Shown piece after piece: positions 9,152-22,700 of a DNA stretch of 64,000 nucleotides; position 1 is the stretch's first letter; every line of letters starts with the position of its first letter. The DNA is from Isoperla grammatica (Eukaryota > Arthropoda > Insecta > Plecoptera > Perlodidae): NCBI GenBank assembly GCA_945910005.1, contig OX246743.1, forward strand, positions 4,147,990 to 4,211,989, written 5' to 3'. Position numbers and translations under genes: made by a program. The notes beneath the pieces are model-generated. The model was not told the origin of the DNA and did no database searches. It was given only the letters and a program-made list of their open reading frames with translations.

Positions 9152-11930
9152 GTGAGTCTCTTCACGTGGACCTTCGGTTCGCCCGTGTACACTAGTAGTA
9201 CTGGGGGGGAGCCGCTAGGTGCCGCCACACGTACCCACTGATTAGGCTGCGCTGATGTGGTGCTACCTACGCTATGTACACTAGTAGTACTGGGGGGGGG
9301 AGCCGCTAGGTGCCGCCACACGTATCCACTGATTAGGCTGCGCTGATGTGGTGCTACCTACGCTATGTACACTAGTAGTACTGGGGGGAGCCGCTAGGTG
9401 CCGCCACACGTACCCACTGATTAGGCTGCGCTGATGTGGTGCTATCTACGCTATGTACACTAGTAGTACTTAGGGGGAGCCGCTAGGTGCCGCCACACGT
9501 ACCCACTGATTAGGCTGCGCTGATGTGGTGCTACCTACGCTATGTACACTAGTAGTACTGGGGGGGGGCCGCTAGGTGCCGCCACACGTATCCACTGATT
9601 AAGCTGCGCTGATGTGGTGCTATCTACGCTATGTACGCTAGTAGTACTGGGGGGGAGCCGCTAGGTGCCGCCACACGTACCCACTGATTAGGCTGCGCTG
9701 ATGTGGTGCTACCTACGCTATGTACACTAGTAGTACTGGGGGGAGCCGCTAGGTGCCGCCACACGTACCCACTGATTAGGCTGCGCTGATGTGGTGCCAT
9801 CTACGCTATGTACACTAGTAGTACTGGGGGGGGAGCCGCTAGGTGCCGCCACACGTACCCACTGATTAGGCTGCGCTGATGTGGTGCCATCTACGCTATG
9901 TACACTAGTAGTACTGGGGGGGGAGCCGCTAGGTGCCGCCACACGTACCCACTGATTAGGCTGCGCTGATGTGGTGCTACCTACGCTATGTACACTAGTA
10001 GTACTGGGGGGGAGCCGCTAGGTGCCGCCACACGTACCCACTGATCAGGCTGCGCTGATGTGGTGCCATCTACGCTATGTACACTAGTAGTACTGGGGGG
10101 GGAGCCGCTAGGTGCCGCCACACGTACCCACTGATTAGGCTGCGCTGATGTGGTGCCATCTACGCTATGTACGCTAGTAGTACTGGGGGGGAGCCGCTAG
10201 GTGCCGCCACACGTATCCACTGATTAGGCTGCGCTGATGTGGTGCTATCTACGCTATGTACACTAGTAGTACTGGGGGGGGAGCCGCTAGGTGCCGCCAC
10301 ACGTACCCACTGATTAGGCTGCGCCGATGTGGTGCTATCTACGCTATGTACACTAGTAGTACTGGGGGGGGAGCCGCTAGGTGCCGCCACACGTACCCAC
10401 TGATTAGGCTGCGCTGATGTGGTGCCATCTACGCTATGTACGCTAGTAGTACTGGGGGGGAGCCGCTAGGTGCCGCCACACGTATCCACTGATTAGGCTG
10501 TGCTGATGTGGTGCTATCTACGCTATGTACACTAGTAGTACTGGGGGGGAGCCGCTAGGTGCCGCCACACGTACCCACTGATTAGGCTGCGCCGATGTGG
10601 TGCTATCTACGCTATGTACACTAGTAGTACTGGGGGGGAGCCGCTAGGTGCCGCCACACGTACCCACTGATTAGGCTGCGCTGATGTGGTGCTACCTACG
10701 CTATGTACACTAGTAGTACTGGGGGGGGAGCCGCTAGGTGCCGCCACACGTACCCACTGATTAGGCTGCGCCGATGTGGTGCTATCTACGCTATGTACAC
10801 TAGTAGTACTGGGGGGGAGCCGCTAGGTGCCGCCACACGTATCCACTGATTAGGCTGCGCTGATGTGGTGCTACCTACGCTATGTACACTAGTAGTACTG
10901 GGGGGGGGAGCCGCTAGGTGCCGCCACACGTACCCACTGATTAGGCTGTGCTGATGTGGTGCTACCTACGCTATGTACACTAGTAGTACTGGGGGGGGGA
11001 GCCGCTAGGTGCCGCCACACGTACCCACTGATTAGGCTGTGCTGATGTGGTGCTACCTACGCTATGTACACTAGTAGTACTGGGGGGGGGAGCCGCTAGG
11101 TGCCGCCACACGTACCCACTGATTAGGCTGTGCTGATGTGGTGCTATCTACGCTATGTACACTAGTAGTACTGGGGGGGAGCCGCTAGGTGCCGCCACAC
11201 GTATCCACTGATTAGGCTGCGCTGATGTGGTGCTACCTACGCTATGTACACTAGTAGTACTGGGGGGGGGAGCCGCTAGGGGCCGCCACACGTACCCACT
11301 GATTAAGCTGCGCTGATGTGGTGCTACCTACGCTATGTACACTAGTAGTACTGGGGGGGAGCCGCTAGGTGCCGCCACACGTATCCACTGATTAGGCTGC
11401 GCTGATGTGGTGCCATCTACGCTATGTACACTAGTAGTACTGGGGGGGGAGCCGCTAGGTGCCGCCACACGTACCCACTGATTAGGCTGCGCTGATGTGG
11501 TGCTACCTACGCTATGTACACTAGTAGTACTGGGGGGGGAGCCGCTAGGTGCCGCCACACGTACCCACTGATTAGGCTGCGCTGATGTGGTGCTACCTAC
11601 GCTATGTACACTAGTAGTACTGGGGGGGGGAGCCGCTAGGTGCCGCCACACGTACCCACTGATTAGGCTGTGCTGATGTGGTGCTACCTACGCTATGTAC
11701 ACTAGTAGTACTGGGGGGGGGAGCCGCTAGGTGCCGCCACACGTACCCACTGATTAGGCTGCGCTGATGTGGTGCTACCTACGCTATGTACACTAGTAGT
11801 ACTGGGGGGGGAGCCGCTAGGTGCCGCCACACGTACCCACTGATTAGGCTGCGCTGATGTGGTGCTACCTACGCTATGTACACTAGTAGTACTGGGGGGG
11901 GAGCCGCTAGGTGCCGCCACACGTACCCAC

Positions 11931-12822
11931 TGATTAGGCTGTGCTGATGTGGTGCCATCTACGCTATGTACGCTAGTAGTACTGGGGGGGAGCCGCTAGG
12001 TGCCGCCACACGTACCCACTGATTAGGCTGTGCTGATGTGGTGCTACCTACGCTATGTACACTAGTAGTACTGGGGGGGAGCCGCTAGGTGCCGCCACAC
12101 GTATCCACTGATTAGGCTGCGCTGATGTGGTGCTACCTACGCTATGTACACTAGTAGTACTGGGGGGGAGCCGCTAGGTGCCGCCACACGTATCCACTGA
12201 TTAGGCTGCGCTGATGTGGTGCTACCTACGCTATGTACACTAGTAGTACTGGGGGGGAGCCACTAGGTGCCGCCACACGTACCCACTGATTAGGCTGCGC
12301 TGATGTGGTGCTACCTACGCTATGTACACTAGTAGTACTGGGGGGGGAGCCGCTAGGTGCCGCCACACGTACCCACTGATTAGGCTGTGCTGATGTGGTG
12401 CCATCTACGCTATGTACGCTAGTAGTACTGGGGGGGAGCCGCTAGGTGCCGCCACACGTACCCACTGATTAGGCTGTGCTGATGTGGTGCTACCTACGCT
12501 ATGTACACTAGTAGTACTGGGGGGGAGCCGCTAGGTGCCGCCACACGTATCCACTGATTAGGCTGCGCTGATGTGGTGCTACCTACGCTATGTACACTAG
12601 TAGTACTGGGGGGGAGCCGCTAGGTGCCGCCACACGTATCCACTGATTAGGCTGCGCTGATGTGGTGCTACCTACGCTATGTACACTAGTAGTACTGGGG
12701 GGGAGCCACTAGGTGCCGCCACACGTACCCACTGATTAGGCTGCGCTGATGTGGTGCTACCTACGCTATGTACACTAGTAGTACTGGGGGGGAGCCACTA
12801 GGTGCCGCCACACGTATCCACT
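11931..12822 (+). repeat. Direct duplication of a 5-monomer block (period 446 bp)
   Basis: Starting from a monomer with GCCATC and GTACGCT (GTACGCT at about 11965 and again at about 12411), the following monomers show the same order of variants in both copies. The order is CCC/TGTGCT, then TCC, then TCC, then the GCCACT variant. The offset is 446 bp, equal to five monomers. The two copies separate only near the end, where one has G8 and GCCGCT and the other G7 and GCCACT. Confidence 0.8.
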
Positions 12823-13664
12823 GATTAGTCTGCGCTGATGTGGTGCTACCTACGCTATGTACACTAGTAGTACTGGGGGGAGCCGCTAGGTGCCGCCACA
12901 CGTACCCACTGATTAGGCTGTGCTGATGTGGTGCTATCTACGCTATGTACACTAGTAGTACTGGGGGGGAGCCGCTAGGTGCCGCCACACGTACCCACTG
13001 ATTAGGCTGCGCTGATGTGGTGCTACCTACGCTATGTACGCTAGTAGTACTGGGGGGGGAGCCGCTAGGTGCCGCCACACGTACCCACTGATTAGGCTGC
13101 GCCGATGTGGTGCTATCTACGCTATGTACACTAGTAGTACTGGGGGGGAGCCGCTAGGTGCCGCCACACGTACCCACTGATTAGGCTGCGCTGATGTGGT
13201 GCTATCTACGCTATGTACACTAGTAGTACTGGGGGGGAGCCGCTAGGTGCCGCCACACGTATCCACTGATTAAGCTGCGCCGATGTGGTGCTATCTACGC
13301 TATGTACACTAGTAGTACTGGGGGGGAGCCACTAGGTGCCGCCACACGTATCCACTGATTAGGCTGCGCTGATGTGGTGCTATCTACGCTATGTACACTA
13401 GTAGTACTGGGGGGGAGCCGCTAGGTGCCGCCACACGTACCCACTGATCAGGCTGCGCTGATGTGGTGCTATCTACGCTATGTACACTAGTAGTACTGGG
13501 GGGGAGCCGCTAGGTGCCGCCACACGTATCCACTGATTAGGCTGCGCTGATGTGGTGCTACCTACGCTATGTACACTAGTAGTACTGGGGGGGAGCCGCT
13601 AGGTGCCGCCACACGTACCCACTGATCAGGCTGCGCTGATGTGGTGCTACCTACGCTATGTACA

Positions 13665-14513
13665 CTAGTAGTACTGGGGGGGGGAGCCGCTAGGTGCCGC
13701 CACACGTACCCACTGATCAGGCTGCGCTGATGTGGTGCCATCTACGCTATGTACACTAGTAGTACTGGGGGGGGAGCCGCTAGGTGCCGCCACACGTATC
13801 CACTGATTAGGCTGTGCTGATGTGGTGCTACCTACGCTATGTACACTAGTAGTACTGGGGGGGGAGCCGCTAGGTGCCGCCACACGTACCCACTGATTAG
13901 GCTGCGCTGATGTGGTGCTACCTACGCTATGTACACTAGTAGTACTGGGGGGGGAGCCGCTAGGTGCCGCCACACGTATCCACTGATTAGGCTGCGCTGA
14001 TGTGGTGCTATCTACGCTATGTACACTAGTAGTACTGGGGGGGGAGCCGCTAGGTGCCGCCACACGTATCCACTGATTAGGCTGCGCTGATGTGGTGCTA
14101 TCTACGCTATGTACACTAGTAGTACTGGGGGGGGAGCCGCTAGGTGCCGCCACACGTATCCACTGATTAGGCTGCGCTGATGTGGTGCTACCTACGCTAT
14201 GTACACTAGTAGTACTGGGGGGGGAGCCGCTAGGTGCCGCCACACGTATCCACTGATTAGGCTGCGCTGATGTGGTGCCATCTACGCTATGTACACTAGT
14301 AGTACTGGGGGGGGAGCCGCTAGGTGCCGCCACACGTATCCACTGATTAGGCTGCGCTGATGTGGTGCTATCTACGCTATGTACACTAGTAGTACTGGGG
14401 GGGGAGCCGCTAGGTGCCGCCACACGTATCCACTGATTAGGCTGTGCTGATGTGGTGCTATCTACGCTATGTACACTAGTAGTACTGGGGGGGGAGCCGC
14501 TAGGTGCCGCCAC
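13665..14513 (-). other. Block of consecutive 90-bp monomers with phantom minus-strand ORF
   Basis: Successive G8 monomers of exactly 90 bp keep the minus strand open for 282 codons as a 30-residue repeat (STTSVHSV, then TTSAQPNQW, then RVAAPSGSPP). Similar blocks occur at 21853-23163 (436 codons), 30424-31014, 36876-37712, 43995-44675, 46327-47226 and 61525-62475. A single G7 monomer shifts the frame into VLLVYIA-stop. I interpret the frame as a by-product of the period, not as a gene. Confidence 0.75.
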
Positions 14514-16699
14514 ACGTATCCACTGATTAGGCTGTGCTGATGTGGTGCTACCTACGCTATGTACACTAGTAGTACTGGGGGGGAGCCGCTAGGTGCCGCC
14601 ACACGTATCCACTGATTAAGCTGCGCTGATGTGGTGCCATCTACGCTATGTACACTAGTAGTACTGGGGGGGGAGCCGCTAGGTGCCGCCACACGTATCC
14701 ACTGATCAGGCTGCGCTGATGTGGTGCCATCTACGCTATGTACACTAGTAGTACTGGGGGGGAGCCGCTAGGTGCCGCCACACGTACCCACTGATTAGGC
14801 TGCGCTGATGTGGTGCTACCTACGCTATGTACACTAGTAGTACTGGGGGGGAGCCGCTAGGTGCCGCCACACGTATCCACTGATTAGGCTGCGCTGATGT
14901 GGTGCTACCTACGCTATGTACACTAGTAGTACTGGGGGGGAGCCGCTAGGTGCCGCCACACGTATCCACTGATTAGGCTGCGCTGATGTGGTGCTATCTA
15001 CGCTATGTACACTAGTAGTACTGGGGGGGAGCCGCTAGGTGCCGCCACACGTATCCACTGATTAAGCTGCGCTGATGTGGTGCTATCTACGCTATGTACA
15101 CTAGTAGTACTGGGGGGAAGCCGCTAGGTGCCGCCACACGTACCCACTGATTAGGCTGTGCTGATGTGGTGCTACCTACGCTATGTACACTAGTAGTACT
15201 GGGGGGGAGCCGCTAGGTGCCGCCACACGTATCCACTGATTAAGCTGCGCTGATGTGGTGCTATCTACGCTATGTACACTAGTAGTACTGGGGGGGAGCC
15301 GCTAGGTGCCGCCACACGTACCCACTGATTAGGCTGTGCTGATGTGGTGCTATCTACGCTATGTACACTAGTAGTACTGGGGGGGGAGCCGCTAGGTGCC
15401 GCCACACGTACCCACTGATTAGGCTGTGCTGATGTGGTGCTATCTACGCTATGTACACTAGTAGTACTGGGGGGGGGAGCCGCTAGGTGCCGCCACACGT
15501 ATCCACTGATTAGGCTGCGCTGATGTGGTGCTACCTACGCTATGTACACTAGTAGTACTGGGGGGGAGCCGCTAGGTGCCGCCACACGTACCCACTGATT
15601 AGGCTGCGCTGATGTGGTGCTACCTACGCTATGTACACTAGTAGTACTGGGGGGGGAGCCGCTAGGTGCCGCCACACGTATCCACTGATTAGGCTGCGCT
15701 GATGTGGTGCTACCTACGCTATGTACACTAGTAGTACTGGGGGGGGAGCCGCTAGGTGCCGCCACACGTACCCACTGATTAGGCTGCGCTGATGTGGTGC
15801 CACCTACGCTATGTACACTAGTAGTACTGGGGGGGAGCCGCTAGGTGCCGCCACACGTATCCACTGATTAGGCTGTGCTGATGTGGTGCTACCTACGCTA
15901 TGTACACTAGTAGTACTGGGGGGGAGCCGCTAGGTGCCGCCACACGTACCCACTGATTAGGCTGTGCTGATGTGGTGCTATCTACGCTATGTACACTAGT
16001 AGTACTGGGGGGGGAGCCGCTAGGTGCCGCCACACGTACCCACTGATTAGGCTGTGCTGATGTGGTGCTACCTACGCTATGTACACTAGTAGTACTGGGG
16101 GGGAGCCGCTAGGTGCCGCCACACGTATCCACTGATTAGGCTGCGCTGATGTGGTGCTACCTACGCTATGTACACTAGTAGTACTGGGGGGGGAGCCGCT
16201 AGGTGCCGCCACACGTATCCACTGATTAGGCTGTGCTGATGTGGTGCTATCTACGCTATGTACACTAGTAGTACTGGGGGGGGAGCCGCTAGGTGCCGCC
16301 ACACGTACCCACTGATTAGGCTGCGCTGATGTGGTGCTACCTACGCTATGTACACTAGTAGTACTGGGGGGGAGCCGCTAGGTGCCGCCACACGTATCCA
16401 CTGATTAAGCTGCGCTGATGTGGTGCCATCTACGCTATGTACGCTAGTAGTACTGGGGGGAAGCCGCTAGGTGCCGCCACACGTACCCACTGATTAGGCT
16501 GCGCTGATGTGGTGCTACCTACGCTATGTACACTAGTAGTACTGGGGGGGAGCCGCTAGGTGCCGCCACACGTACCCACTGATTAAGCTGCGCTGATGTG
16601 GTGCTACCTACGCTATGTACACTAGTAGTACTGGGGGGGAGCCGCTAGGTGCCGCCACACGTATCCACTGATTAGGCTGCGCTGATGTGGTGCTACCTA

Positions 16700-16753
16700 G
16701 CAGCTCCCACCAGTACTACCAGCGTCTCTTCACGTGGACCTTCGGTTTGCCCG
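16700..16753 (+). other. Junction in array: second copy of the array-edge sequence plus inverted monomer piece
   Basis: At 16724-16753 a 30-bp stretch repeats 9156-9185, the sequence between the splice donor and the array, with one C-to-T difference. Monomers resume at 16754 at the same base as at 9186. Immediately before it, 16703-16723 resembles the reverse complement of the monomer section from AGTAGTACT through the G run to AGC, with small changes. The splice donor itself is not duplicated: GTGAGT is replaced by AGCGTC. The preceding monomer is cut after CTACCTA. Confidence 0.88.
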
Positions 16754-19700
16754 TGTACACTAGTAGTACTGGGGGGGAGCCGCTAGGTGCCGCCACACGT
16801 ACCCACTGATTAGGCTGCGCTGATGTGGTGCCATCTACGCTATGTACACTAGTAGTACTGGGGGGGGAGCCGCTAGGTGCCGCCACACGTATCCACTGAT
16901 CAGGCTGCGCTGATGTGGTGCTACCTACGCTATGTACACTAGTAGTACTGGGGGGGGAGCCGCTAGGTGCCGCCACACGTACCCACTGATTAGGCTGCGC
17001 TGATGTGGTGCTATCTACGCTATGTACACTAGTAGTACTGGGGGGGGGAGCCGCTAGGTGCCGCCACACGTACCCACTGATTAGGCTGTGCTGATGTGGT
17101 GCTACCTACGCTATGTACACTAGTAGTACTGGGGGGGGAGCCGCTAGGTGCCGCCACACGTACCCACTGATTAGGCTGCGCTGATGTGGTGCTACCTACG
17201 CTATGTACACTAGTAGTACTGGGGGGGAGCCGCTAGGTGCCGCCACACGTACCCACTGATTAGGCTGTGCTGATGTGGTGCTACCTACGCTATGTACACT
17301 AGTAGTACTGGGGGGGAGCCGCTAGGTGCCGCCACACGTACCCACTGATTAAGCTGCGCTGATGTGGTGCTATCTACGCTATGTACACTAGTAGTACTGG
17401 GGGGGGAGCCGCTAGGTGCCGCCACACGTACCCACTGATTAGGCTGCGCTGATGTGGTGCTATCTACGCTATGTACACTAGTAGTACTGGGGGGGGGCCG
17501 CTAGGTGCCGCCACACGTATCCACTGATTAGGCTGCGCTGATGTGGTGCTACCTACGCTATGTACACTAGTAGTACTGGGGGGGGAGCCGCTAGGTGCCG
17601 CCACACGTACCCACTGATTAGGCTGCGCTGATGTGGTGCTATCTACGCTATGTACACTAGTAGTACTGGGGGGGGAGCCGCTAGGTGCCGCCACACGTAC
17701 CCACTGATTAGGCTGCGCTGATGTGGTGCTATCTACGCTATGTACACTAGTAGTACTGGGGGGGGAGCCGCTAGGTGCCGCCACACGTATCCACTGATTA
17801 GGCTGCGCTGATGTGGTGCTACCTACGCTATGTACACTAGTAGTACTGGGGGGGAGCCGCTAGGTGCCGCCACACGTACCCACTGATTAGGCTGCGCTGA
17901 TGTGGTGCTATCTACGCTATGTACACTAGTAGTACTGGGGGGGGAGCCGCTAGGTGCCGCCACACGTACCCACTGATTAGGCTGCGCTGATGTGGTGCTA
18001 TCTACGCTATGTACACTAGTAGTACTGGGGGGGAGCCGCTAGGTGCCGCCACACGTACCCACTGATTAGGCTGCGCTGATGTGGTGCTACCTACGCTATG
18101 TACACTAGTAGTACTGGGGGGGGAGCCGCTAGGTGCCGCCACACGTACCCACTGATTAGGCTGCGCTGATGTGGTGCTACCTACGCTATGTACACTAGTA
18201 GTACTGGGGGGGAGCCACTAGGTGCCGCCACACGTACCCACTGATTAGGCTGTGCTGATGTGGTGCTACCTACGCTATGTACACTAGTAGTACTGGGGGG
18301 GGAGCCACTAGGTGCCGCCACACGTACCCACTGATTAGGCTGTGCTGATGTGGTGCTATCTACGCTATGTACACTAGTAGTACTGGGGGGGAGCCGCTAG
18401 GTGCCGCCACACGTACCCACTGATTAGGCTGCGCTGATGTGGTGCCATCTACGCTATGTACACTAGTAGTACTGGGGGGGGAGCCGCTAGGTGCCGCCAC
18501 ACGTACCCACTGATTAGGCTGTGCTGATGTGGTGCCATCTACGCTATGTACACTAGTAGTACTGGGGGGGAGCCGCTAGGTGCCGCCACACGTATCCACT
18601 GATTAGGCTGCGCTGATGTGGTGCCACCTACGCTATGTACACTAGTAGTACTGGGGGGGGAGCCGCTAGGTGCCGCCACACGTACCCACTGATTAGGCTG
18701 TGCTGATGTGGTGCCATCTACGCTATGTACACTAGTAGTACTGGGGGGGAGCCGCTAGGTGCCGCCACACGTATCCACTGATTAGGCTGTGCTGATGTGG
18801 TGCTATCTACGCTATGTACACTAGTAGTACTGGGGGGGGAGCCGCTAGGTGCCGCCACACGTATCCACTGATTAGGCTGCGCTGATGTGGTGCTACCTAC
18901 GCTATGTACACTAGTAGTACTGGGGGGGGAGCCGCTAGGTGCCGCCACACGTACCCACTGATTAGGCTGTGCTGATGTGGTGCCACCTACGCTATGTACA
19001 CTAGTAGTACTGGGGGGGAGCCGCTAGGTGCCGCCACACGTATCCACTGATTAGGCTGCGCTGATGTGGTGCCACCTACGCTATGTACACTAGTAGTACT
19101 GGGGGGGGAGCCGCTAGGTGCCGCCACACGTACCCACTGATTAGGCTGTGCTGATGTGGTGCCACCTACGCTATGTACACTAGTAGTACTGGGGGGGGAG
19201 CCGCTAGGTGCCGCCACACGTACCCACTGATTAGGCTGTGCTGATGTGGTGCTATCTACGCTATGTACACTAGTAGTACTGGGGGGGGAGCCGCTAGGTG
19301 CCGCCACACGTACCCACTGATTAGGCTGCGCTGATGTGGTGCTATCTACGCTATGTACACTAGTAGTACTGGGGGGGAGCCGCTAGGTGCCGCCACACGT
19401 ATCCACTGATTAGGCTGCGCTGATGTGGTGCTACCTACGCTATGTACACTAGTAGTACTGGGGGGGAGCCGCTAGGTGCCGCCACACGTACCCACTGATT
19501 AGGCTGCGCTGATGTGGTGCTACCTACGCTATGTACACTAGTAGTACTGGGGGGGGAGCCGCTAGGTGCCGCCACACGTACCCACTGATTAGGCTGCGCT
19601 GATGTGGTGCCACCTACGCTATGTACACTAGTAGTACTGGGGGGGGGAGCCGCTAGGTGCCGCCACACGTACCCACTGATTAGGCTGCGCTGATGTGGTG

Positions 19701-22700
19701 CCATCTACGCTATGTACACTAGTAGTACTGGGGGGGGAGCCGCTAGGTGCCGCCACACGTACCCACTGATTAGGCTGCGCTGATGTGGTGCTATCTACGC
19801 TATGTACACTAGTAGTACTGGGGGGGAGCCGCTAGGTGCCGCCACACGTATCCACTGATTAGGCTGCGCTGATGTGGTGCCATCTACGCTATGTACACTA
19901 GTAGTACTGGGGGGGAGCCGCTAGGTGCCGCCACACGTACCCACTGATCAGGCTGCGCTGATGTGGTGCTACCTACGCTATGTACACTAGTAGTACTGGG
20001 GGGGAGCCGCTAGGTGCCGCCACACGTACCCACTGATTAGGCTGCGCTGATGTGGTGCTATCTACGCTATGTACACTAGTAGTACTGGGGGGGAGCCGCT
20101 AGGTGCCGCCACACGTACCCACTGATTAGGCTGCGCTGATGTGGTGCTACCTACGCTATGTACGCTAGTAGTACTGGGGGGGGAGCCGCTAGGTGCCGCC
20201 ACACGTACCCACTGATTAGGCTGTGCTGATGTGGTGCCATCTACGCTATGTACACTAGTAGTACTGGGGGGGGAGCCGCTAGGTGCCGCCACACGTACCC
20301 ACTGATTAGGCTGTGCTGATGTGGTGCCATCTACGCTATGTACACTAGTAGTACTGGGGGGGGAGCCGCTAGGTGCCGCCACACGTATCCACTGATCAGG
20401 CTGCGCTGATGTGGTGCTACCTACGCTATGTACACTAGTAGTACTGGGGGGGAGCCGCTAGGTGCCGCCACACGTATCCACTGATTAGGCTGCGCTGATG
20501 TGGTGCCATCTACGCTATGTACACTAGTAGTACTGGGGGGGGGAGCCGCTAGGTGCCGCCACACGTACCCACTGATTAGGCTGTGCTGATGTGGTGCTAC
20601 CTACGCTATGTACACTAGTAGTACTGGGGGGGAGCCGCTAGGTGCCGCCACACGTATCCACTGATTAGGCTGCGCTGATGTGGTGCTATCTACGCTATGT
20701 ACACTAGTAGTACTGGGGGGGGAGCCGCTAGGTGCCGCCACACGTACCCACTGATTAGGCTGCGCTGATGTGGTGCTACCTACGCTATGTACACTAGTAG
20801 TACTGGGGGGGAGCCGCTAGGTGCCGCCACACGTACCCACTGATTAGGCTGCGCTGATGTGGTGCTATCTACGCTATGTACACTAGTAGTACTGGGGGGG
20901 AGCCGCTAGGTGCCGCCACACGTACCCACTGATTAGGCTGCGCTGATGTGGTGCTACCTACGCTATGTACGCTAGTAGTACTGGGGGGGAGCCGCTAGGT
21001 GCCGCCACACGTATCCACTGATTAGGCTGTGCTGATGTGGTGCTACCTACGCTATGTACACTAGTAGTACTGGGGGGGGAGCCGCTAGGTGCCGCCACAC
21101 GTACCCACTGATTAGGCTGCGCTGATGTGGTGCTACCTACGCTATGTACACTAGTAGTACTGGGGGGGAGCCGCTAGGTGCCGCCACACGTACCCACTGA
21201 TTAGGCTGCGCTGATGTGGTGCCACCTACGCTATGTACACTAGTAGTACTGGGGGGGGGAGCCGCTAGGTGCCGCCACACGTATCCACTGATTAGGCTGC
21301 GCTGATGTGGTGCTACCTACGCTATGTACACTAGTAGTACTGGGGGGGAGCCGCTAGGTGCCGCCACACGTATCCACTGATTAGGCTGCGCTGATGTGGT
21401 GCCATCTACGCTATGTACACTAGTAGTACTGGGGGGGGGAGCCGCTAGGTGCCGCCACACGTACCCACTGATTAGGCTGCGCTGATGTGGTGCCACCTAC
21501 GCTATGTACACTAGTAGTACTGGGGGGGGAGCCGCTAGGTGCCGCCACACGTACCCACTGATTAGGCTGTGCTGATGTGGTGCTACCTACGCTATGTACA
21601 CTAGTAGTACTGGGGGGGAGCCGCTAGGTGCCGCCACACGTATCCACTGATTAGGCTGCGCTGATGTGGTGCTATCTACGCTATGTACACTAGTAGTACT
21701 GGGGGGGAGCCACTAGGTGCCGCCACACGTACCCACTGATTAGGCTGTGCTGATGTGGTGCTACCTACGCTATGTACACTAGTAGTACTGGGGGGAGCCG
21801 CTAGGTGCCGCCACACGTATCCACTGATTAGGCTGCGCTGATGTGGTGCTACCTACGCTATGTACACTAGTAGTACTGGGGGGGAGCCGCTAGGTGCCGC
21901 CACACGTACCCACTGATTAGGCTGCGCTGATGTGGTGCTACCTACGCTATGTACACTAGTAGTACTGGGGGGGGAGCCGCTAGGTGCCGCCACACGTACC
22001 CACTGATTAGGCTGTGCTGATGTGGTGCCATCTACGCTATGTACACTAGTAGTACTGGGGGGGGAGCCGCTAGGTGCCGCCACACGTATCCACTGATTAG
22101 GCTGCGCTGATGTGGTGCTACCTACGCTATGTACACTAGTAGTACTGGGGGGGGAGCCGCTAGGTGCCGCCACACGTATCCACTGATTAGGCTGCGCTGA
22201 TGTGGTGCTACCTACGCTATGTACACTAGTAGTACTGGGGGGGGAGCCGCTAGGTGCCGCCACACGTATCCACTGATTAGGCTGCGCTGATGTGGTGCTA
22301 CCTACGCTATGTACACTAGTAGTACTGGGGGGGGAGCCGCTAGGTGCCGCCACACGTATCCACTGATTAGGCTGCGCTGATGTGGTGCTACCTACGCTAT
22401 GTACACTAGTAGTACTGGGGGGGGAGCCGCTAGGTGCCGCCACACGTACCCACTGATTAGGCTGTGCTGATGTGGTGCCATCTACGCTATGTACACTAGT
22501 AGTACTGGGGGGGGAGCCGCTAGGTGCCGCCACACGTATCCACTGATTAGGCTGCGCTGATGTGGTGCTACCTACGCTATGTACACTAGTAGTACTGGGG
22601 GGGGAGCCGCTAGGTGCCGCCACACGTATCCACTGATTAGGCTGCGCTGATGTGGTGCTACCTACGCTATGTACACTAGTAGTACTGGGGGGGGAGCCGC

